A DNA stretch of 64,000 bases from Mantis religiosa (GCA_030765055.1 CM060953.1:15196846-15260845), one strand, 5' to 3'; numbered from the stretch's first letter, positions 12,386-24,424 are shown. Numbers and translations: made by a program. Notes: a model not told the origin generated them from the letters alone.

Positions 12386-12706
12386 TACAGCGGTAGGCGA
12401 TACTGAACATGTCTGAACTTGCCTGGTTCTTACAGGCGGGAGCCAGGAGTACCAACAATAAAACTACTACGGCGTTTTTGTCTCACATTAAGCTAACAGA
12501 ATATAATAAGATTGAACTTTAGTGCGAAAAGTTATGACAGTAAAAAAATTATGATCTTTCTTTATTGTACAGCCCTCGTAACTATTTGTAACAAAAAATT
12601 CACTTATAATAAGAAAATGATGTCAATTTTTCTTATTAGTTGAATTAGTTGAAGTTGAAATTGATTCCGCGTCCTCAGTCAAAAAACACATTCGTTGTTA
12701 AGGAAG

Positions 12707-13300
12707 CTACAATGCTGTTATGTTTTTTTCTCCAGTATTACCAAAATCTGAAAACGAAACAAACGTAAGAACAGAATCAACTGCCGGTATTTCAAAATTC
12801 ATTACGCGATGTTTATTTTTTAAAATAAATATCTTTCCCCAAACCATTAAATGTATCGGGACATTTAATTCTTTTAGTAATTTAACTTCAGGATTTATTT
12901 CATGGTTAAATGACCAAAAATGATCTGCTACGGCTGATTTATCGTAAATATTCTTTTGTTCTGGCTTCCAAATTACGTTTCGTCTTTTCAATATAAACCT
13001 GATCACAATATAAACAATTAAATTGATAAATACGAGATTTTTTATTATTAGGAATTTCATCTTTTTAGAGAAATGTAGTAAATTATTAACACTATGTTTA
13101 TTTTGAGGAAGAAAGGTTATACCAAACTCCCTAAAAACTTTCTGAAATTGTTTATTAAACAAAGGATGGGAAGTAAATTTTTTAAAATTATAATCGTCTT
13201 TTAGCTTTGTAATAGCAAACAATAATAAGATAATAAAAATAATAAATTGGATTTTGGTGTTTATAGGAAGTCTACTCATATGGATAGTTACATAAAAATA
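12707..13300 (-). pseudogene. Penelope-like element C-terminal region with decayed GIY-YIG domain
   Basis: On the minus strand the frame matches the C-terminal half of the copy at 28176-29509. The linker has 'FTSHPLFNKQFQKVFREFGI' and 'LPQNKHSVNNLLHF'. After a frameshift come the GIY-YIG-like residues (RIYQFNCLYCDQVYIEKTKR, with GIY changed to RIY and YIG to YIE). After a return to the first frame come 'KSAVADHFWSFNHEIN' and 'KIFILKNKHRVMNFEIPAVD'. The reverse transcriptase part is missing. Such proteins nick target DNA and copy their RNA. This copy is dead. Confidence 0.8.
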
Positions 13301-13310
13301 TATTTTTAAC

Positions 13311-13550
13311 CCTACGCCTCCGGAGCGTAGATGGTAGCATGTCTGCATCACGTTCAAGAGGTCCCTAGTTCGAATCTCGGTTAGGGTGAGTTACCTGGAT
13401 ACGATTTTTTCCGGGGTTTTCCTTTATCCTGAAAGACGAATGTCGGGTAACTCTAAGCTCTATGGACTCCGGACGCATTGAGCATCATTTGATCCATTTC
13501 ATTCATCGCCCGATATGACTAAATGTTGGAGGACGTTAACTAAAAAAAAA
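13311..13550 (+). mobile_element. SINE1, most complete copy in the window
   Basis: The tRNA-derived head has an A-box region (gtagatggtagcatgtctg) and a B box (gttcgaatctcgg). It is followed by 'gtgagttacctgg', a T/G-rich stretch, and the body 'cctgaaagacgaatgtcggg', 'taactctaagctctatgg', 'catttcattcatcgcccg', 'atatgactaaatgttggagg', ending in an A-rich tail. The last ~108 bp are the same sequence as one satellite monomer. It lies inside the inverted Penelope-like structure. Confidence 0.85.
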
Positions 13551-13703
13551 AGACTAACTTCTTTTGCGACGAATGTGTTTTTTGACTGAGGACACGAACA
13601 AAGGTTTGTGAAATCGATTTCCACTTCAACTAATTCAACTAATAAGAAAAATTCACATAATGTTTCTTAAGATAAGTGATTGTTTGTTACAAATAGTTAT
13701 ATT

Positions 13704-14532
13704 TGTATAATATATTACATAATTACATTAAAACGATCCGCCATTTTATACAAGTATTATTTAACTGAGATTCACGGCCTTCTTGATTGAGGCGATTGTC
13801 ATTCCGCAAGAAACAATATTGGTATTACGAACGTGTTAAAAACTTTTGAGGTTTGAACGAAAGAAATTTCTACTTTTAATACAGTATCAACCACTTGAAG
13901 GTCCAGTTTTACTATCAACTGTCTCAAAAACTGTTTACCTTAACATCTTAACCAACTATACTTTCAAAATGTAATACTTATAAAATATCTGTGCATCTTT
14001 TGTTTTAACTCAACAGTTAGTTATCGTTGCATTCTGTTTCCGTGTAGATGTCGTTGTCTACAGTATAGCGAAACAATCAATAGAACAGCCATGATATAAG
14101 CGTAAACAAATTGTCGATGCATACAAATTAAGCTTGCGTTCAATTACCTTATTTAGTTTCTCTATGATCACACCAGTGTCCCTTTAATTTGGCTCGTTTG
14201 TTTCGGTATACCATTAAAATGCATCAGAAGACTTCTTTATGACAGTTTCAATGCCAGTATAAAAATCATTAAACAGAAACTTCACTAATTTAAATATATT
14301 GTTTTGGAATAACAGATATCAAATTATATAGGGTTCTAACATTTTAATTTATGTTTCTTTAAGAATGCCTCACCATAAAATTCAACAATTTTGTTTATCA
14401 CGGTTATATTACTTACAATTCCATAAGTTTCAAACTAAACGCACATAACTTAGATCATTTCAGGTGTATCAAAAGGAATTTCGCATCTTTAAGCAGCAAA
14501 ATTTAATTTCCAAAGTGTTTGAGATAAACACT
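13704..14532. other. AT-rich non-coding DNA
   Basis: No gene, RNA or family repeat is recognised on either strand. Confidence 0.5.
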
Positions 14533-15880
14533 TAAAGATAGAGCTTAGAGTTACCAGACATTCATCCTTCAGAACAAGAGAAAACCTCCAACGTTAAGTC
14601 ATATCGGACGATGAGTGAAATGATGTTCAAATAAGTACAGGGTACATAGAGCTTAGAGTTACCAGACATTCATCTTTCAGGATAAGAGAAAACCTCCAAC
14701 GTTAAGTCATATCGGACGATGAGTGAAATGATGTTCAAATAAGTACAGGGTACATAGAGCTTAGAGTTATCAGACATTCATCTTTTAGGATAAGAGAAAA
14801 CCTCCAACGTTAAGTCATATCGGACGATGAATGAAATGATGTTCAAATGAGTACAGGGTTCATAGAGCTTAGAGTTATCAGACATTCATCTTTCAGGATA
14901 AGAGAAAACCTTCAACGTTAAGTCATATCGGACGATGGATGAAATGATGTACAAATGAATACGGGGTACATAGAGCTTAGAGTTACCAAACATTCATCTT
15001 TCAGAATAAGAGAAAACCTCCAACGTTAAGTTATATCGGACGATGAATGAAATGATGTTCAAATAAGTACAGGGTACATAGAGCTTAGAGTTACCAGACA
15101 TTCATTTTTAGGATAAGAGAAAACCTCCAACGTTAAGTCATATCGGACGATGAATGAAATTATGTTCAAATAAGTACAGGGTACATAGAGCTTAGAGTTA
15201 TCAGACATTCATCTTTTAGGATAAGAGAAAACCTCCAACGTTAAGTCATATCGGACGATGAATGAAATGATGTTCAAATGAGTACAGGGTTCATAGAGCT
15301 TAGAGTTATCAGACATTCATCTTTCAGGATAAGAGAAAACCTTCAACGTTAAGTCATATCGGACGATGGATGAAATGATGTACAAATGAATACGGGGTAC
15401 ATAGAGCTTAGAGTTACCAAACATTCATCTTTCAGAATAAGAGAAAACCTCCAACGTTAAGTTATATCGGACGATGAATGAAATGATGTTCAAATGAGTA
15501 CAGGGTACATTGAGCTTAGAGTTACTAGATATCCATCTTTCAGGATAAGAGAAAACCTCCAAAGTTAAGTCATATCGGACGATGAATGAAATGATATTTA
15601 AATGAGTACAGAGTACATAGAGCTTAGAGTTACCAGACATCCATCTTTCAGGATAAGAGAAAACGTCCAACGTTAAGTCACATCGGACGATGAATGAAAT
15701 GATGTTCAAATGAGTACAGGGTACAGAGAGCTTAGAGTTACCAGACATTCATCTTTTAGGATAAGAGGAAACCTCCAACGTTAAGTGATGTCGGACGATG
15801 AATGAAATGATGTTCCAATGAGTACAAGGTACATAGAGGTTAGAGTTAGAGGACCATCTTTAAGGATAAGAGAAAATAGG
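14533..15880 (-). repeat. 108-bp satellite array C, with a duplicated block of about 432 bp
   Basis: About 12 monomers in minus orientation. A variant with 'gatgtacaaatgaatacggg' occurs at about 14950 and again about 432 bp (four monomers) later near 15381. The neighbouring monomers also match in order, showing a duplicated multi-monomer block. The right edge passes straight into a SINE1 tRNA head (15881-15976). Because 108 is divisible by three, an accidental open frame of 36-residue repeats runs through 15425-15748. Confidence 0.93.
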
Positions 15881-15976
15881 GGAAAGCCGTATACAGATAA
15901 CACAGCCTGACTGCGATTCGAACGCGGGACCTCTTGTACGTGAGGTAGACACCCTACCAACTAATCGGTAGAGGTG
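15881..15976 (-). mobile_element. SINE1 tRNA head joined to satellite array C
   Basis: On the minus strand it has an A-box-like region, 'cctcacgtacaagaggtccc', a B box ('gttcgaatcgcag') and 'gtgttatctg', then a diverged monomer that leads into the array. The whole locus therefore has the order tRNA head, then SINE body, then about 12 further tandem copies of the body. Confidence 0.8.
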
Positions 15977-16863
15977 TCTTTTACGTGGTACATAAGATTT
16001 AGTTTGTATTGTTGACATTAATGTGAAGTGAATCATTAAACTATTTGTTAAATTTGTAATGCTTTTGTTTCAGTGTTGTACTTTGCTCTACTTACTGCAT
16101 GCCATGACTATTAGAAAAGAAAAACACTGTAAGTTTCAGTTTTGCGTTTGTTAAGCAGTCAAGCATTGTTTCCTAAATTAACTTGTAGTAAAATAGTTTG
16201 AATCGGTTAGCGTGTCGTTCGACAAACTTGGAGTTTACATTGGAATCTCAAACTCGATGGTGACAAGCTATGCTTTACATTCCTAAAGATCCATTACTAC
16301 CAACACAAATCCTCCAGTTTGCCAATGGCTTTACATTCCAGTTCTTATTTCGTGTACCATGTTTATAGAGAAAAGGTTGTACGCCACCTAAAGAGTAGAT
16401 GTCAAGATCTTATCGAAAAAGATATTTGGGAAGTATTTTTAGATCTGCTGTAAACAGCTGGTTAATTACCAAACCTGGAATAGAAATTCAGTATATTTGA
16501 CGCCAAACTAACCTTTACTGGGCAGATTTTCATTATTTTTTTGACACGGTTCCACTAATTTATTTCTTCAAAATGTTACCATGGTGATTAAATACAAAAT
16601 TTGAAATTTCTGGAAATAATGTTTATTGTATCACAAATGTTTGTATCTTTCAATGCAGCTAAGGAGTGGCTCTACGTGTTATAATTCTCTTAAAATGTTG
16701 CTGACACTTCTTTGGAACATCTCGTATAAATGCGAGTCATTTGAATTTTTGGATTTGCCCACCACAATAAGATAAGCCAAAGCAATGTGCAAGTAATCAC
16801 TTTTCCTGTTTTTATGCTCGACTTCCGGATCTGATATGATATGTAGTATACACTGTGTTGTCA
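15977..16863. other. Non-coding DNA
   Basis: No gene or repeat family is recognised. A 61-codon frame at 16679-16864 (minus) runs into the satellite and shows no known motif. Confidence 0.4.
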
Positions 16864-18835
16864 CATAATACCTATCACTGCAGTTATTGAAACGAGCATT
16901 AGATCTGACAGTATGGGTGACTAATATGTACTCTCATACACTCATTTCGTAGTAAACAGATCCACTAACAGAGCAGATAAACAGTTCAAGCTCCTCTCCC
17001 TCTTCATGTCCCGCTTGTCTTCTTGTGGTGGGTAGACAGTACATAATACCTATCACTACAGTTACTGAAACGAACATTAGATCTGACAGCATGGGTGACT
17101 CATATGTACTCTCATACACTCATTTCGTAGTAAACAGATCCACTACCAGAGCAGATAAGCAGTTCAAGCTCCTCTCCCTCTTCATGTCCCGCTTGTCTTC
17201 TTGTGGTGGGTAGACAGTACATAATACCTGTCACTGCAGTTACTGAAACAAGCATTAGATCTCACAGCATGGTTGACTCATATGTACTCTCATACACTCA
17301 TTTCGTAGTAAACAGATCCACTACCAGAGCAGATAAACAGTTCAAGCTCCTCTCTCTCTTCAGGCCCCGCTTGTCTTCTTGTGGTGGGTAGACAGTACAT
17401 AATACCTATCACTGCAGTTACTGAAACGAGCATTAGATCTGACAACATGGGTGACTCATATGTACTCTCATACACTCATTTCGTAGTAAACAGATCCACT
17501 AACAGAGCAGATAAACAGTTCAAGCTCCTCTCTCTCTTCAGGCCCCGCTTGTCTTCTTGTGGTGGGTAGACAGTACATAATACCTATCACTGCAGTTACT
17601 GAAACGAGCATTAGATCTGACAGTATGAGAGACTCATATGTACTCTCATACACTCATTTCGTAGTAAACAGATCAACTAGCAGAGCAGATAAACAGTTCA
17701 AGCTCCTCTCCCTCTTCAGACCCTGCTTGTCTTCTTGTGGTGGGTAGACAGTACATAATGCCTATCACTGCAGTTACTGAAACGAACATTAGATCTGACA
17801 GTATGAGTGACTCATATGTACTATCATACACTCATTTCATAGTAAACAGATCCACTACCAGAGCAGAAAAACATTTCACGCTCCTCTCTCTCTTCAGGCC
17901 CCGCTTGTCTTCTTGTGGTGGGTAGACAGTACATAATAGCTATCACTACAGTTACTGAAACGAGCATTAGATCTGACAGCATGGGTGACTCATATGTACT
18001 CTCGTACACTCATTTCGTAGTAAACAGATCCACTAACAGAGCAGATAAACAGTTCAGGCACCTCTCCCTCTTCATGCCCCGCTTGTCTTCTTGTGGTGGG
18101 TAGACAGTACATAATACCTATCACTACAGTTACTGAAACGAGCATTAGATCTGACAGCATGGGTGACTCATATGTACTCTCATACACTCATTTCGTAGTA
18201 AACAGATCCACTAACAGACTAGATAAACAGTTAAAGCTCCTCTCCCTCTTCATACCCCGCTTGTCTTCTTGTGGTGGGTAGACAGTACATAATACTTATC
18301 ACTGCAGTTACTGAAACGAGCATTACATCTGTCAGCATGGGTGACTCATATGTACTCTCATACACTCATTTCGTAGTGAACAGATCCGCTACCAGAGCAG
18401 AGAAACAGTTCAAGCTCCTCTCCCTCTTCATGCCCCCCTTGTCTTCTTGTGGTGGGTAGACGGTACATAATAACTATCACTGCAGTTACTGAAACCAGCA
18501 TTAGATCTGACAGCATGGGTGACTCATATATACTCACATGCACTCATTTCGTAGTAAACAGATCCACTAACAGAGCAGATAAACAGTTCAAGCTCCTCTC
18601 CCTCTTCATGCCCCGCTTGTCTTCTTGTGGTGGGTAGACGGTACATAATAACTATCACTGCAGATACTGAAACCAGCATTAGATCTGACAGCATGGGTGA
18701 CTCATATATACTCACATGCACTCATTTCGTAGTAAACAGATCCACTACCAGAACAGATAAACAGTTCAAACTACTCTCTCTTCATGCCTCGCTTGTCTTC
18801 TTGTGGTGGGTAGACAGTAGATAATATCTATCACT
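16864..18835 (+). repeat. 178-bp satellite array
   Basis: About 11 head-to-tail copies with a period of 178 bp. The landmark 'ttcttgtggtgggtagacag' begins new units at about 17020, 17198, 17376 and so on to 18622. Other landmarks are 'gaaacgagcattagatctga', 'gtgactcatatgtactctca' and 'cactcatttcgtagtaaaca'. Identity is high, with block-shared variants: the two units ending near 18535 and 18713 share 'actcatatatactcacatgc'. The period is not a multiple of three, and the short frames on both strands are by-products of it. It is unrelated to the 108-bp satellite and abuts a broken transposase at 18841. Confidence 0.95.
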
Positions 18836-18840
18836 GCCTT

Positions 18841-19405
18841 TATGCGACTGTAGACACTGAAGTTTATATGGGTATCTTCAAGACATTTGTGCAGCAACTG
18901 GATGATATCGAATTGTGAGAAGCTTATTTCCAGCAAGATGGAGCAACGTGCCAAACATCTAATGACATCATGGAACTTGTAACCAGTTTCTTTGATACGA
19001 CTGTAGACACTGAAGTTTATATGGATAACTTCAAGTCATTTGTGGAGCAGCTGGATGATATTGAAATGAGAGAAGGCTATTTCCAGCAAGATGGAGCAAC
19101 GTGCCATACATCTAATGGCACCATGTAAATGTAACCAGTTTCTTTGATAATGGAATGATCTCCAAACGTCTCTGGTGCTCCAAATGCTCTGACCAAACCT
19201 CCCAGGATTTTTTCTTGTGGGCGCTTCTAAAAATAGAGTGTAAAGCAATAGGCTACGGACAATTGATGTCCTGAAGGAATCCATTCGAACCGAAATAAGT
19301 AACATTGGCGAGGATACTCTCCGTAAAACTTGAGAGAATATGGCGAGACGAGTACAAACATGTATAGATACTGGTGGAGGACACTTCCAACTTTTTCTCT
19401 GAGAT
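18841..19405 (+). pseudogene. Tc1/mariner-superfamily transposase C-terminal fragment, with an internal duplication
   Basis: The reading 'YFQQDGATCHTSN' (second catalytic Asp region) followed by 'DFFLWALLKNRV', 'IDVLKESIRTEISNI' and 'ENMARRVQTCIDTGGGHFQ' matches the C-terminal half of insect Tc1/mariner-type DDE transposases. The first ~150 bp (18845-18997, with 'tgtagacactgaagtttata') are tandemly duplicated at 18998-19150. There are several stops and frameshifts. It directly follows the 178-bp array, and no TIRs are recognised. Confidence 0.7.
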
Positions 19406-21139
19406 GTAAATAGTGTAACGTAATCTCCCAATTGTGTATTATATTCTCCCAAAGTTGTACGTGTGGCCAGAAGGTATGGTCTATTGAAATGGCTCAGGTT
19501 TATGTGGATCATGCTATAGTTTTGTAGCGGTTCCCCTCCTTGTGGGTTGGATTTATATCACACGATGCGGTGACATATCTGAAATAGGATTCGCCCCGTC
19601 GTGAGGTCTACGCCCCACACGCGCAAAAGTTTCGCGCTCCCTCGGTGTGGCGACGCATGTAGAAGCCAAACCTTACCTTGATGTAGAAGCGATGAACCTT
19701 TCGTCTAAAAGCCGTGAAGATGAAGTTCTCGAAGATTTCTATAAATCCTCTCTCCGGCAGCTGCGGCGAGCGATGAGATGTGAAACTTCTCAGGCGTGGT
19801 ATCGATACAAGAGGAATTTCACTTTTGGGCAAATATGGAATGAAATAATTAGTACCTTTTTACTTTACTTGGAATTATATTTATCGACTTCATTTTCTTC
19901 TTTACATGCGACTTTTTCCACTGATGTATATAGCCTTTATTATATTTTAATTTTCTCCTTTTATTTATAAATAATGCAACGGTTTTTTACTTAAATTATT
20001 TATCGTAGCGTTGTGTCTTCGATGTATATTTTAAACGTTTACTAAACGTTCATAAATGATGAACTCCAATAACTTCTCGTAATCACAAATTCTTTTACCG
20101 AAAACGCGTCTACTCTCTTGGAGACTTCAAGACAAGAAAAAAAAAATTAAGAATAAAATCATTGGTTCTTTTTTCTGTTATGGTTGCTAAGTTACCGCAA
20201 TACTTAATTCTGATTGATTCTACATCAAAATTTGGGATTTCAATAAACCTAAGCATTTGTTGCATCATCTAAATGGCCTGCTTGGTTATTATCTTACGTT
20301 GAATTACAGATGGCCATGTTTAAAGCGAAACTCTTGTGTCATCTTTGTTACTATAACTTGGCACTAAAGAAACTACATATTTCCAGTAAGATATCGATAT
20401 AAATCTTATACTACTTGGGAGATAAATTATGAATGAGTTAACATTTGAGGTTGGTTTTGAAGACGATATTTTTGCAGCACAATCGCCCATTGCAATTTGT
20501 GTTGGGAGTTGGTTTGGGGAGAGGTGTTTAAAGCTTTCCAAAAGCTGGTTGCCTTAACAACAACAGCAGATGTATGAGTATGGAAGTGGTTCAGAAACTT
20601 GTTAATGGAGAAAAGATGGGTAAAACCTTTTGGGCCGTCTGTCCACAGTTTGGCGCCTCCCTGCGTAAACCAAATGAAAGATAATACCACTTTACTTTCC
20701 AGCAAGAGCCAGATTTCTGTATCTCCCCTCGACCGTCTGTCTTTCTCATGTTTTTCTCTCTCTCCGTTTCGTTAGGGATAAAGTGCTGTAGAAAAAGGAG
20801 ACAGAGATGAGAAGAAAAAATAAATTTCTCCGCTCTTTGCTTCTTTTTTTTTCTTGGGGGGATGGGATTCCTCAGGTTAGTTGCTAGGGGAGTTGCATGA
20901 TGTTTGCTGGTTTGTTCTTACTGAGTTTGGAGGGAGAGAAGCGTTCTATATCTAAATCTTCATTAGGATTAACTAGAAAGTCTGCACAAGCAAATACGCA
21001 TTTATCATTCAGTGGCGGCTTGGAGCAAATGCTGGTTCTATAAAAGGCACAAAAATATCACGTGTAGCTCTTACATAATTTTTGCCACAACCATTCTGAT
21101 TCAAGCTTATGTATATATTTTGCCCCTTTTTAACTTCCT
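19406..21139. other. Non-coding DNA, unrecognised open frames
   Basis: A 107-codon frame at 19647-19970 (plus) begins in a GC-richer block, 19510-19810, with a hydrophilic N-terminal half and an AT-driven hydrophobic tail. I do not recognise it and would not call it a gene. Frames at 20320-20705 (minus) are also unrecognised. No other repeat family is seen. Confidence 0.35.
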
Positions 21140-24100
21140 TTAACCTGTTAGGTCATTTCAGACGACGAATTCAAATGAGACGAGCATACATAGAACCTAG
21201 AATTACCTGACATTCGTCTTTCAGGATGAGAGAAATCCTCCAACGTTAAGTCATATCGGATGATGAATGAAATGATGTTCAAATAAGTACAGGATACATA
21301 GAGCTTAGGGTTACCAGACATTCATCTTTCAGGATAAGAGAAAACCTCCAAAATTAAGTCATATCGGATAATGAATGAAATGATGTTCAAATGAGTACAG
21401 GCTACATAGAGCTTAGGGTTAACAGACATTCATCCCTCAGGAAAAGAGAAAACCTCCAAAATTAAGTCATATCGGACAATGAATGAAATGATGTTCAAAT
21501 GAGTCCAGGGTACATAGAGCTTAGAGTTACCAGACATTCATCGTTCAGGATAAGAGAAAACCTCCAAAATTAAGTCATATCGGACAATGAATGAAATGAT
21601 GTTCAAATAAGTACAGGGTACATAGAGCTTAGAGTTACCAGAAATTCATCTTTCAGGATAAGAGAAAACCTCCAACGTTAAGTCATATCAGACGACGAAT
21701 GAAATGATGTTCAAATAAGTACATGGTACATGGACCTTAGAGTTACCAGACATTCGTCTTTCAGGATAAGAGAAAACCTCCAAAGTTAAGTCATATCGGA
21801 CGATGAATGAAATGATGTTCAAATGAGTACAGGGTACATAGAGCTTAGAGTTACAAGACATTCATCTTTCAGGATAAGAGAAAACCTCCAAAGTTAAGTC
21901 ATATCGGACGATGAATGAAATGATGTTCAAATGAGTACAGGGTACACAGAGCTTAGAGTTACCAGACATTTATTTTTGAGGATAAGAAAAAAAAACTCCA
22001 ACGTTAAGTCATATCAGACGACGAATGAAATGATGTTCAAATAAGTACATGGTACATGGACCTTAGAGTTACCAGACATTCATCTTTCAGGATAAGAGAA
22101 AACCTCCAACGTTAAGTCATATCGGACGATGAATGAAATGATGTTCAAATGAGTACAGGGTACATAGAGCTTAGAGTTACCAGACATTCATCTTTCAGGA
22201 TAAGAGAAAACCTCCAAAGTTAAGTCATATCGGACGATGAATGAAATGATGTTCAAATGAGTACAGGGTACATAGAGCTTAGAGTTACCAGACATTCATC
22301 TTTCAGGATAAGAGAAAACCTCCAACGCTAAGTCATATTGGACGATGAATGAAAAGATGTTCAAATGAGTACAGGGTACATAGAGCTTAGAGTTACCAGA
22401 TATTCATCTTTGAGGATAAGAGAAAACCTCCAACGTTAAGTCATGTCGGACGATGAATGAACTGTTGTTCAAATAAGTCCAGGGTACATAGAGCTTAGAA
22501 TTACCAGACATTCATCATTCAGGATAAGAGAGAACCTCCAACGTTAAGTCATATCGCACGATGAATGAAATGATGTTCAAATTAGTACAGGAGACATAGA
22601 GCTTAGAATTACCAGACATTCATCATTCAGGATAAGAGAAAACCTCCAACGTTAAGTCATATCGGACGATGAATGAAATGATGTTCAAATAAGTACAGGA
22701 TACATAGAGCTTAGAATTACCAGACATTCATCATTCAGGATACGAGAGAACCTCCAACGTTAAGTCATATCGGACGATGAATGAAATGATGTTCAAATAA
22801 GTACAGGGTACATAGAGCTTAGAATTACCAGACATTCATCATTCAGGATAAGAGAAAACCTCCAACGTTAAGTCATATCGGACGATGAATGAAATGTTGT
22901 TCAAATAAGTACAGGAGACATAGAGCTTAGAATTACCAGACATTCATCATTCAGGATAAGAGAAAACCTCCAACGTTAAGTCATATCGGACGATGAATGA
23001 AATGTTGTTCAAATAAGTACAGGATACATAGAGCTTAGAATTACCAGACATTCATCATTCAGGATAAGAGAGAACCTCCAACGTTAAGTCATATCTGACG
23101 ATGAATGAAATGTTGTTCAAATAAGTACAGGGTACATAGAGCTTAGAATTACCAGACATTCATTATTCAGGATAAGAGAAAACCTCCAACGTTAAGTCAT
23201 ATCGGACGATGAATGAAATGATGTTCAAATAAGTACAGGGTACATAGAGCTTAGAATTACCAGACATTCATCATTCAGGATACGAGAGAACCTCCAACGT
23301 TAAGTCATATCGGACGATGAATGAAATGATGTTCAAATGAGTACAGGTTACAAAGAGCTTAGAGTTGCCAGAAATTCACCTTTGAAGATAAGAGAAAACC
23401 TCCAACGTTAAGTCATATCGACGATGAATGAAGTGATGTACAAATGAGTACAGGGTACATAGAGCTTAGAGTTGCCAGACATTCATCTTTCAGGATAAGA
23501 GAAAACCTCCAACGTTAAGTCATATCGGACGATGAATGAAATGATGTTCAAATGAGTACAGGGTACATAGAGCTTAGAGTTGCCAGACATTCATCTTTCA
23601 GGATAAAAGAAAACCTCCAACGTTAAGTCATATCGAACGATGAATGAAATGATGTTCAAATAAGTACAGGGTACATAGAGCTTAGAGTTAGCAGACATTC
23701 ATCTTTCAGGATAAGAGAAAACCTCCAACGTTAAGTCATATCGGACGATGAATGAAATGATGTTCAAATGAGTACAGGGTACATAGAGCTTAGAGTTACC
23801 AGACATTCATCTTTCAGGATAAAAGAAAACCTCCAACGTTAAGTCATATCGAACGATGAATGAAATGATGTTCAAATAAGTACAGGGTACATAGAGCTTA
23901 GAGTTAGCAGACTTTCATCTTTCAGGATAAGAGAAAACCTCCAACGTTAAGTCATATCGGACGATGAATGAAATAATGTTCAAATAAGTACAGGGTACAT
24001 AGAGCTTAGAGTTAGCAGACATTCATCTTTCAGGATAAGAGAAAACCTCCAACGTTAAGTCATATCGGACGATGAATGAAATGATGTTCAAATGAGTACA

Positions 24101-24362
24101 GGGTACATAGAGCTTAGAGTTACCAGACATTCATCTTTCAGGATAAAAGAAAACCTCCAACGTTAAGTCATATCGAACGATGAATGAAATGGTGTTCGAA
24201 TGAGTACAGGGTACATAGAGCTTAGAGTTACCAGACATTCATCTTTCAGGATAAGAGAAAACCTCCAACGTTAAGTCATATCGGACGATGAATATAATGA
24301 TGTTGAAATGAGTACAGGGTACATAGATCTTAGAGTCACCAGACATTCAACTTTTAGGGAAA
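21140..24362 (-). repeat. 108-bp satellite array D (largest array)
   Basis: About 30 monomers in minus orientation. Within it, about eight successive monomers (22490-23300) share the 'agacattcatcattcaggat' variant. Monomers carrying 'ggataaaagaaaacctccaa' together with 'atatcgaacgatg' occur at 23601, 23817 and 24141, i.e. 216 and 324 bp apart (two and three monomers). These are signs of local block duplication. The left edge (21140-21240) is strongly diverged. The right edge breaks inside a monomer and joins a SINE3 fragment. Confidence 0.95.
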
Positions 24363-24424
24363 TCCTCCACCGTGGTTCAAATCCCGGCCATGGCATGAAG
24401 TTTTTATGTTGACTCTATCTATCA
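24363..24424 (+). mobile_element. SINE3 fragment at the edge of array D
   Basis: 'gtggttcaaatcccggccat' (B box and 3' acceptor side of the SINE3 head), followed by 'gttgactctatctatca' of the SINE3 3' body. The 5' half is missing and replaced by the truncated satellite monomer. Confidence 0.65.

Larger units (their letters stand above)
10813..12578 (-). mobile_element. mariner-like DNA transposon, TIR-bounded, internally deleted and invaded
   Basis: The termini are inverted: 'cgaaggctgttcaataaag' at the left, matched by the reverse complement of the right end ('cgagggctgtacaataaag'), each next to a TA dinucleotide (10811-10812 and 12579-12580). That is the target duplication expected of Tc1/mariner elements. 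Between the ends, on the minus strand, are an N-terminal helix-turn-helix part, a deletion, and the C-terminal catalytic part of a transposase, split by a LINE fragment at about 11136-12040. The element itself lies in the left arm of an inverted Penelope-like structure that ends at 12583. Confidence 0.85.
12583..13703. repeat. Inverted repeat flanking a Penelope-like remnant
   Basis: About 120 bp at 12583-12705 is the reverse complement of 13570-13703. Shared blocks are 'cgaatgtgttttttgactga', 'ttcaactaattcaactaata' and 'gttacaaatagtta'. The segment between holds the C-terminal part of a Penelope-like gene (minus strand) and a SINE1 copy. Penelope-like elements are known for inverted or partly tandem terminal repeats (pLTRs). 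The mariner element inserted at the TA at the outer edge of the left arm, and past it the sequence again resembles the right arm ('tagtataata' against 'ttgtataata'). Confidence 0.75.

Noticed and set aside
15425..15748. 107-residue open frame with three 36-residue repeats
   Set aside because: The 108-bp satellite monomer is divisible by three, so one frame stays open by chance over a few copies. Other arrays have stops in the same frame, and no start context or selection is visible.
16934..18824. Twenty or so 61-65-residue frames on both strands, all similar
   Set aside because: They are by-products of the 178-bp satellite. Each is cut by a stop once per unit, and the period is not a multiple of three.
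19647..19970. A 107-residue candidate gene
   Set aside because: The N-terminal half is hydrophilic and the tail is AT-driven hydrophobic. No known domain, no conserved motif and no splice or promoter context could be named.
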